Part shown: positions 7,250 to 11,628 of the stretch, piece after piece | Layout: every line of letters begins with the position of its first letter | How positions within the stretch are numbered: the stretch's first letter is position 1 | The notes under the pieces: model-generated | What the model saw: only the letters and a program-made list of their open reading frames with translations | The model's database searches: none | What the model was told of the DNA's origin: nothing | Source of the DNA: JBILVQ01 sp044370375 | GTDB taxonomy: Bacteria > Bacteroidota > Bacteroidia > UBA4408 | Direction of reading: 5' to 3' | NCBI GenBank assembly: GCA_044370375.1 | Contig: JBILVQ010000088.1 | Location: 1 to 11,628 of the forward strand | DNA length: 11,628 nt | Program-made: the position numbers and the translations under genes

Positions 7250-8029
7250 CTAATGACCTAAAAAAAACTTCTGTCCTACAAAAGAATTTGTTCCGGACCA
7301 ACGATAAAAATAAAGTCCGTCACTTAGTCCTGATAAGGAAATCTGTCCGCCACGGAAGTCCTCCATCACCATCAATACTTGTCCCTGCAAATTAAGGATT
7401 TCCAATTTGCCGGAGGAGTTGGAGGCGTTAAACAACAACGAACGCGTTGATGGGTCGACATAGAAATTCATTGGAGGATTGGGGTCAGCGAAACCCAATG
7501 TAGCCTGGCAGTCTTGTACCTTTTGATACAATTGCGCAAGCGTTTGCTGCGGAAATACGCGCTCAATAATTCTATCGGGACAAATTTTCAGGATGATGGG
7601 ATAGCCTGAAATTTGGTAATCGCTAAAAACAACACGGTTGGGGTCTTCCACGTCAAAAATAGGATAAGGGGTTCCATCAAGCCAGTTTCCTTGCGTGACC
7701 CAAGGGGGACCATTTCCAATAAAGGCATTGGAGTCATTCCATTGGTCATGTTCAAGGGCCAAGACCATTACTTCATTGGTAGCATTGGGACCATATTGAA
7801 GATAAAGGTTCTTCAACGTGTGGGTTTGATGGTAGCTCCAGCATACAGGACAATGGGCTGCAAACACTTCCATAAAAACAGTTTTTCCCGCATTGAGGTA
7901 GGAGTATAACTGATGGGTATTACCATTATAATCCACAAGCGTAAAATCAGGAGCTATGCTGCCATTCTGCAATTGAGCGAAGGAGCCTGAACTGATGGTA
8001 AGCAAGAAAAAGAAAACAATATTCTTCAT
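7250..8029 (-). CDS. Secreted thioredoxin-like protein with a T9SS type A-like C-terminal tail
   Basis: A 259-residue exported protein. Residues 1-18 form a signal peptide (MKN, hydrophobic core, SGSFA, then Gln19). Residues about 22-175 form a thioredoxin/TlpA-like domain, with APDFTLVDYNGN (26-37), the active-site CPVC at 60-63 and a probable cis-proline, Pro144, in ISGYPI. Two further cysteines, Cys150 and Cys174, could form a disulfide. Residues about 185-259 resemble a T9SS type A sorting domain: FNASNSSGKLEILNLQGQVL (200-219), then the GLSDGLYFYRW and VGQKFFL steps near the end. Such tails send proteins through the outer membrane for surface attachment or release. This suggests a thiol-redox role outside the cell, but no partner gene is nearby. 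The -7-like site at 8082-8089 may drive it. Confidence 0.85.
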   Translation of the reverse strand: MKNIVFFFLLTISSGSFAQLQNGSIAPDFTLVDYNGNTHQLYSYLNAGKTVFMEVFAAHCPVCWSYHQTHTLKNLYLQYGPNATNEVMVLALEHDQWNDSNAFIGNGPPWVTQGNWLDGTPYPIFDVEDPNRVVFSDYQISGYPIILKICPDRIIERVFPQQTLAQLYQKVQDCQATLGFADPNPPMNFYVDPSTRSLLFNASNSSGKLEILNLQGQVLMVMEDFRGGQISLSGLSDGLYFYRWSGTNSFVGQKFFLGH

Positions 8030-8081
8030 TGCATAAAATTAAGGGAGGGGCCGCCTTTTGGAAAGCCCAAAAACCATCCAA

Positions 8082-8089
8082 CAAAGATA
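8082..8089 (-). promoter_or_regulatory. Candidate -7 element of the thioredoxin-like gene
   Basis: The minus strand reads TATCTTTG, a full match to TAnnTTTG, 52 bases upstream of the start codon at 8029. The -33 position has only a T-rich ATTT and no TTG, so the promoter is partly supported. Confidence 0.42.
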
Positions 8090-8276
8090 TGCAATGAATA
8101 TGGACATTAAATGGCTAATTGTCCGAGCTTGGTTTTAAAGATTTGTGGGGACCGTTTGAGGAGGCTTTATCCAAAATTTGTTCCATCTGGGGTAAATTAA
8201 CGCGGACAAAAAGCCTATTGAGTGCCGGGATTTAACCTTTACCAACAGCTTGAATATAAATTAATAGGTGATTTTG

Positions 8277-8306
8277 TTGAATATAACGATAATTATTCTA
8301 TGTTTG
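8277..8306 (+). promoter_or_regulatory. Promoter of the beta-rich protein and adenylate cyclase unit
   Basis: TTG at 8277-8279 (in TTTTGTTG), a 19-base spacer, then TATGTTTG at 8299-8306, an exact TAnnTTTG match. Transcription would begin near 8313, about 22 bases before the ATG at 8335. This is one of the two best promoter matches in the window. Confidence 0.65.
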
Positions 8307-8334
8307 CCTAATCAACCAATTAAAACGCAATTCT

Positions 8335-8736
8335 ATGTCAACAATTACAGGTAACAATGAAATGGGATCCGCACCAGCTGTGATACCGGAATCTTTTCAA
8401 GTACAAACAAGCGGAGAATGCCCTGATGGATTAGGTGTAAATTTATTAGGCGTAATCGTAGATGATAGTCAAAACAACGAAAACGGAGCCTTTGCTCTTG
8501 GTTTTGAATTTGATATCCCTGCCGGAATGTCTCTTGATACACCCCTAGGAAGCAATGGGCAATCCTTTGATGTTTCGGTAAAAGATGACCCGTCACAAAG
8601 ATCCCCACAAAAGGTATATTGGGCCATTTACTATATGCCAGATGATGCCAAAAGTCCAAGTTGGGAGATTGACTTTCAATTAAAGACTTCGCAAGGTTCG
8701 GGTACCTATACTTTCACGAAGAAGCGCTTTATGTAG
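8335..8736 (+). CDS. Unrecognised small beta-rich protein upstream of the adenylate cyclase
   Basis: A 133-residue protein that I cannot assign to a family. It has no signal peptide or membrane segment, so it is probably cytoplasmic. After a flexible start (1-20), hydrophobic and polar residues alternate as in beta strands: SFQVQ (20-24), VNLLGVIVDD (35-44), AFALGFEFDIP (52-62), SFDVSVKD (77-84), KVYWAIYYMPDD (93-104), WEIDFQLKT (110-118) and TYTFTKKRF (124-132). The loops are rich in Gly, Ser, Asn and Asp, so a small beta-sandwich or barrel is likely. There is a single cysteine, Cys29. Codon use looks like the neighbours, and a strong promoter match with a short leader supports a real gene. 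The cyclase starts 31 bases downstream on the same strand, with a weak hairpin in the gap. A regulatory or ligand-binding role for the cyclase is possible but only inferred from position. Confidence 0.8.
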   Translation: MSTITGNNEMGSAPAVIPESFQVQTSGECPDGLGVNLLGVIVDDSQNNENGAFALGFEFDIPAGMSLDTPLGSNGQSFDVSVKDDPSQRSPQKVYWAIYYMPDDAKSPSWEIDFQLKTSQGSGTYTFTKKRFM

Positions 8737-8760
8737 GGTCCAAAGTCTTTAGGCCTTATT
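8737..8760 (+). terminator. Weak hairpin between the small protein and cyclase genes
   Basis: GGTCCAAA (8737-8744) pairs with TTTAGGCC (8748-8755) over a 3-base GTC loop; one T-G wobble and one C-A mismatch weaken it. TTATT follows rather than a solid T-run. It starts directly after the stop codon. It could be a partial terminator or an mRNA-stabilising end that sets the ratio of the two products. Confidence 0.3.
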
Positions 8761-8767
8761 CCTGCCC

Positions 8768-10570
8768 ATGAAAAAGGCATTAATGCTTATTTTCTTGTTG
8801 CTCTTGTCCACTGCAAAACTTTGGGCACAAGTCAGTTCCGGCCTTACCCAAGGCAGGGCAAAATTTTTATTGAACAAATTAGAGCAGCAACAATTTAAAG
8901 ATAGCCAACAGGAAATTACGGTTTGTGATTCGTTGATTACATACTTCAAATCGAAAAATCAAACTTGCAAAGAACTTTATGCTCAATTATATGCCGGGGT
9001 TGCTCATGACAAAGCCGGAAATTTCAAAAAGGCTACAGAAATTTTGCAATTAAATTTAGACCGAGCAGAGGATCATTGTGATCCTTTGCTCGTGTCTAAA
9101 TTTACCATCGCACTTTCGAATTTATACCTAAGTCTGGAGGACTTTGTCCGCGTGGACACCATGACAAGTAATATCCTAAAGGATGCTAAAAGTCGATCCT
9201 GGCCTTCCAAACAAAGAGCAGGATTGAAAATGACCCAGGGCATTGCCTTGGCCTCGATGGGAAACCTGGATGATGCCATGATTGCTTTCAGAGAATTGCA
9301 TGAAATTGGTAAAAAATCGAAAGAGCAAATGGATACAGAGCTTGGATTGCTCAACATGGCCACCATTCATGCTATCAAAGGAGAATTTCAACAAGCGATA
9401 GGCATGTACAAGGAGGTACTGATCAGTACAAGAAAAAATCCTATCAGTGATCATTTGTTTCGCGCCTGGCAAAATTTAGGGGCGCTTTATGGCGATCTCA
9501 AACAACCGGAAACAGCATTAAAATATATAGATTCAGCGCGGGCTTATGCCAAAAAATCGGGTGACTTAAGCTCGGAAACCGATGCCTTAAATTCTTTGGC
9601 AAGAATTCATGAGAATAAAGGAGATTTCAAAAATGCTTATCAGGCGATTATACAATCACGACAGCTAGGCGACAGTTTGCTTAACAAAGAAAAAATTAGA
9701 GCGGTTGCCGATGTAAGGGAAAAATATGAAACAGAGAAAAAGGCGAAAGAAAATATCCTTTTGAAGAACCTGCAATTGCAAATGGAATTAGACCGGGCAA
9801 GTGTAATCAGGACCAGAAATTTAATTTTATTTATCGGACTTGCCATACTGGGTGCTTCACTTGCTTTATGGGGCAGATTGAGGATTGTAGCACGCTCAAG
9901 AAAAGCCATCCGCAAAGAAAAGGATATCAATGAAAAATTATTGTTGAACATTTTACCTGCCGAAGTAGCGGTTGAACTCAAAGAAAAAGGTCAGGCCGAT
10001 GCCCGCTTGTTTGATGAAGTTAGTGTTTTGTTTACCGACTTTAAAGGCTTTACGCAGTTATCGGAAAAAGTAAGTGCCAAAGAGTTGGTAAAAAACTTGA
10101 ATGATTGTTTTGTTGCTTTCGACAAAATTTGCGAGAAATATCATATTGAAAAAATTAAAACCATTGGTGATGCGTATATGGCGGCAGGAGGATTACCCAC
10201 CCCTGCTCTCGATCATGCCGAAAGGGTGGTGAATGCTGCGCTCGAAATGGCTACCGTTGTAGAGGAAACAAAAAATAAAAAAATTGAAGCCGGTGAATTG
10301 TTTTTTGAAATCAGGATTGGGGTTCATTCCGGACCGGTGGTAGCAGGTATTGTGGGTATCAAAAAATTCCAATACGATATTTGGGGCGATACCGTTAACA
10401 CTGCAAGCCGAATGGAAAGCAGCGGTGCTATCGGACAAGTGAACATTAGCAACGATACCTACGAATTGATAAAAAACATCAGCACTTATCAATTTGAAAG
10501 TCGCGGGAAAATAAGTGCCAAGGGAAAAGGTGAATTAGAAATGTGGTTTGTAAAAAACAGCGGGCAATAG
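8768..10570 (+). CDS. Receptor-type class III adenylate cyclase with periplasmic TPR repeats
   Basis: A 600-residue protein. A signal peptide (1-20) is followed by a helical region with about six TPR-like repeats near 66-100, 108-140, 150-182, 190-222, 231-263 and 271-303. A coiled coil (about 305-345), one membrane helix (about 350-368) and a cytoplasmic cyclase domain (about 415-597) follow. Catalytic residues are complete: metal-binding Asp424 (FTDFKGF) and Asp468 (GDAY), adenine-selecting Lys464 (KIKTIGDAYM) and Asp537 (YDIWGDTVN), and transition-state Asn544 and Arg548 (NTASRME). Lys plus Asp at the purine pocket indicates ATP, so cAMP rather than cGMP. All key residues are on one chain, so a homodimer with two sites is expected. 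The TPR part should sense a protein or peptide outside the inner membrane and signal through the coiled coil. It lies 31 bases after the small protein gene and probably shares its promoter. Confidence 0.93.
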   Translation: MKKALMLIFLLLLSTAKLWAQVSSGLTQGRAKFLLNKLEQQQFKDSQQEITVCDSLITYFKSKNQTCKELYAQLYAGVAHDKAGNFKKATEILQLNLDRAEDHCDPLLVSKFTIALSNLYLSLEDFVRVDTMTSNILKDAKSRSWPSKQRAGLKMTQGIALASMGNLDDAMIAFRELHEIGKKSKEQMDTELGLLNMATIHAIKGEFQQAIGMYKEVLISTRKNPISDHLFRAWQNLGALYGDLKQPETALKYIDSARAYAKKSGDLSSETDALNSLARIHENKGDFKNAYQAIIQSRQLGDSLLNKEKIRAVADVREKYETEKKAKENILLKNLQLQMELDRASVIRTRNLILFIGLAILGASLALWGRLRIVARSRKAIRKEKDINEKLLLNILPAEVAVELKEKGQADARLFDEVSVLFTDFKGFTQLSEKVSAKELVKNLNDCFVAFDKICEKYHIEKIKTIGDAYMAAGGLPTPALDHAERVVNAALEMATVVEETKNKKIEAGELFFEIRIGVHSGPVVAGIVGIKKFQYDIWGDTVNTASRMESSGAIGQVNISNDTYELIKNISTYQFESRGKISAKGKGELEMWFVKNSGQ

Positions 10571-10587
10571 CTTGGCAAGGGCTAAGT

Positions 10588-10615
10588 TTCCTTAAATTTT
10601 AAAGGAATATTTTTC
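10588..10615 (+). terminator. Weak terminator candidate after the cyclase gene
   Basis: TTCCTT at 10588-10593 pairs with AAGGAA at 10602-10607 over an AT loop of eight bases, and TATTTTTC follows. The stem is short, so termination would be inefficient. It lies 17 bases past the cyclase stop codon. Confidence 0.3.
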
Positions 10616-10793
10616 AAGCGGATTAAAAAGGGCGGCAACATTTTCATTGTTGAAGGTCAATAAATTTGTAAATAAAAAATTGAAGGAATAGATTGCCTTA
10701 TAATCCTTTGAACTTTCGATTCATGCATTGTTGGCCTAAGCATGTTTTGTAGCTAAAAACATCCATTACTAAATGGTAAAGGATAAGTAAAAC

Positions 10794-10829
10794 AGCTATT
10801 GGGCATTTTCCTGATGAAACCCAATGGCT
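10794..10829 (+). promoter_or_regulatory. Bulged hairpin / inverted repeat upstream of the Crp/Fnr gene
   Basis: AGCTATTGGG (10794-10803) pairs with CCCAATGGCT (10820-10829), ten pairs with one T-G wobble. Inside it TTTC (10807-10810) pairs with GAAA (10816-10819), leaving a CAT bulge on the left and a CTGAT loop. It ends 52 bases before the start codon and 19 bases before the possible -7 element. No T-run follows, so an operator or a structured element is more likely than a terminator. Confidence 0.45.
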
Positions 10830-10881
10830 ATATAAGGCAAAATTAATTTATCTTTACAGGGTAAATTGGTATTCATCGCAC

Positions 10882-11508
10882 ATGAGCACAGCAGCGGCCA
10901 TTGAAAAAAGGTTTGGGTATTTAGAAAAAGAACTGTTAGCGGAGTTGATTCAGGTTGCACCGATAAAAACCTTTCCTGCCCATACGGAGTTAATCAGAGA
11001 AGGACAATATGTAAAGGTGATTCCGATTGTCTTAGAGGGCTTGCTTAAGGTTTACACCCAATTTGAGGAGAAAGAGTTGCTGTTGTATTATGTTCAACCG
11101 GAGCAAAGTTGTATCATGTCATTCTCATCGGTGGTCAATGGCGACTCAAGTAAAATCTTTGCCATTACCGAGGAAGAAAGTACGCTTTTGTTGATTCCTT
11201 CTGAGAAAATAAACGAATGGATCAGGCTTTATCCCTCCATCAACAAACTATTTTACAAACAATACGACCTGCGTTATGCCGAATTGGTAGAAACCATTCA
11301 CCAAATGTTGTATTTTAAATTGGACAGGCGTTTGTTGGACTATTTGACCGAAAAGGTTAAGGTTACGGGCAAAAATCCGCTTAAAATATCGCATAAAGAG
11401 ATTGCCAATGACCTGGGAACTGCCCGTGAGGTGGTTAGCAGGTTGGTAAAAAAGCTTGAAAAGCAAAATGTACTCAAACAACACCACGATAGTATTGAGG
11501 TAATTTAG
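10882..11508 (+). CDS. Crp/Fnr-family transcriptional regulator
   Basis: A 208-residue regulator. The N-terminal beta-roll, like a cyclic-nucleotide-binding domain, spans about 22-115: FPAHTELIREGQYVKVIPIV (31-50) then LEGLLKVY (51-58). A long dimer helix covers about 117-145. The Crp-type winged HTH spans about 147-205, with KISHKEIANDLGTAREVVSR (168-187) as the helix-turn-helix. The phosphate-binding segment differs from cAMP-binding Crp: the Gly-Glu and Arg-Ser pair are replaced, in my alignment, by CIMSFSSVV and NGDSSK (77-91). The protein therefore may bind another ligand or none. Only one cysteine, Cys77, is present, so it lacks an Fnr-type iron-sulfur cluster. The gene follows the adenylate cyclase by 311 bases on the same strand, behind its own possible promoter. 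Its target may be the gene starting at 11575. Confidence 0.9.
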   Translation: MSTAAAIEKRFGYLEKELLAELIQVAPIKTFPAHTELIREGQYVKVIPIVLEGLLKVYTQFEEKELLLYYVQPEQSCIMSFSSVVNGDSSKIFAITEEESTLLLIPSEKINEWIRLYPSINKLFYKQYDLRYAELVETIHQMLYFKLDRRLLDYLTEKVKVTGKNPLKISHKEIANDLGTAREVVSRLVKKLEKQNVLKQHHDSIEVI

Positions 11509-11544
11509 TCCGGTGACTTTGGTTACTGCAAAGCCGAAATGAAG

Positions 11545-11571
11545 GCTGCATCTTTGTGTCATCAAAGCAGC
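11545..11571 (+). promoter_or_regulatory. Bulged inverted repeat and -7-like element before the last gene
   Basis: GCTG (11545-11548) and CTTTG (11552-11556) pair with CAAAG (11563-11567) and CAGC (11568-11571), nine pairs with a CAT bulge on the left and a TGTCAT loop. CATCTTTG at 11549-11556 is one base from the TAnnTTTG -7 element. An operator covering the promoter and transcription start of the next gene is a reasonable reading. Confidence 0.38.
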
Positions 11572-11574
11572 AAA

Positions 11575-11628
11575 ATGAAACCTGTGTACAAATTACTAAT
11601 TGTTTGTCTTTTGTGTATCGGCATAATT
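11575..11628 (+). CDS. N-terminus of an exported or membrane protein, cut by the window edge
   Basis: Only 18 codons are visible: an ATG, then Lys-Pro-Val-Tyr-Lys and a hydrophobic run LLIVCLLCIGII. This is the shape of a signal peptide or first membrane helix. A lipoprotein cannot be excluded because cysteines occur in the run. A -7-like element lies 19 bases upstream, and the gene follows the Crp/Fnr regulator by 66 bases on the same strand, so it may be its target. No family can be assigned. Confidence 0.55.
   Translation, partial: MKPVYKLLIVCLLCIGII

Larger units (their letters stand above)
8030..8334. other. Divergent intergenic region, 305 bases
   Basis: This region separates the minus-strand thioredoxin-like gene from the plus-strand beta-rich protein gene. 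It contains one promoter candidate facing each way. No open frame with a credible start or further repeat was seen between about 8113 and 8276. Confidence 0.6.
10571..10881. other. Intergenic region between the cyclase and Crp/Fnr genes, 311 bases
   Basis: It holds the weak terminator candidate at its left end and a stable hairpin at 10794-10829 at its right end. TATCTTTA at 10849-10856 is one base from a -7 element for the regulator gene, without a matching TTG upstream. No open frame with a credible start was seen in between. Confidence 0.55.

Noticed and set aside
8768..10570. Possibility that the cyclase makes cGMP
   Set aside because: The purine-selecting positions are Lys464 and Asp537, the ATP pattern; guanylate cyclases usually have Glu and Cys there.
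10882..11508. Fnr-type oxygen sensor with an iron-sulfur cluster
   Set aside because: Only one cysteine is present, so the cluster ligands are missing.

Overview
The window looks like chromosomal DNA from a member of the Bacteroidota. The evidence is AT-rich coding sequence, few Shine-Dalgarno-like sites, several promoter candidates of the Bacteroidota type (TTG, about 19 bases, then TAnnTTTG), a secreted protein ending in a type IX secretion (T9SS) type A-like tail, and families common in that phylum such as the DUF2975/YozG-like pair. I see no rRNA, tRNA, CRISPR array, insertion sequence or phage gene. Function calls come from reading motifs; no database search was run.

Layout. A membrane zinc peptidase (133-816, +) ends in a strong intrinsic terminator (843-872). 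A minus-strand block follows, transcribed from about 4.97 kb down to 0.97 kb. It holds an MBOAT O-acyltransferase (3456-4919), a membrane-anchored SGNH-like protein starting 2 bases after it (2509-3453), and a soluble two-PAS histidine kinase of the HisKA_2 type with no adjacent response regulator (965-2458). A divergent intergenic region leads to a plus-strand pair with a 4-base overlap, a DUF1801 protein and a DUF2200 protein. After them comes a separately promoted DUF2975 membrane protein plus small Xre-type regulator, whose promoter carries a perfect 14-base palindrome and a 10-base direct repeat. A gene-poor stretch of 468 bases follows, then a minus-strand secreted thioredoxin-like protein with a T9SS-like tail (7250-8029).

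The right end is the most interesting part. A consensus-like promoter (8277-8306) drives an unrecognised 133-residue, probably beta-rich, cytoplasmic protein. Just 31 bases later lies a receptor-type class III adenylate cyclase with a signal peptide, periplasmic TPR repeats, one membrane helix and a cytoplasmic cyclase domain whose catalytic residues are all present. A Crp/Fnr-family regulator follows on the same strand after 311 bases, and the first 18 codons of another exported or membrane protein run off the window edge. The small protein and the cyclase probably form an operon. Whether the Crp/Fnr protein reads the cAMP is doubtful, because it appears to lack the usual cAMP-binding Arg-Ser/Thr motif.
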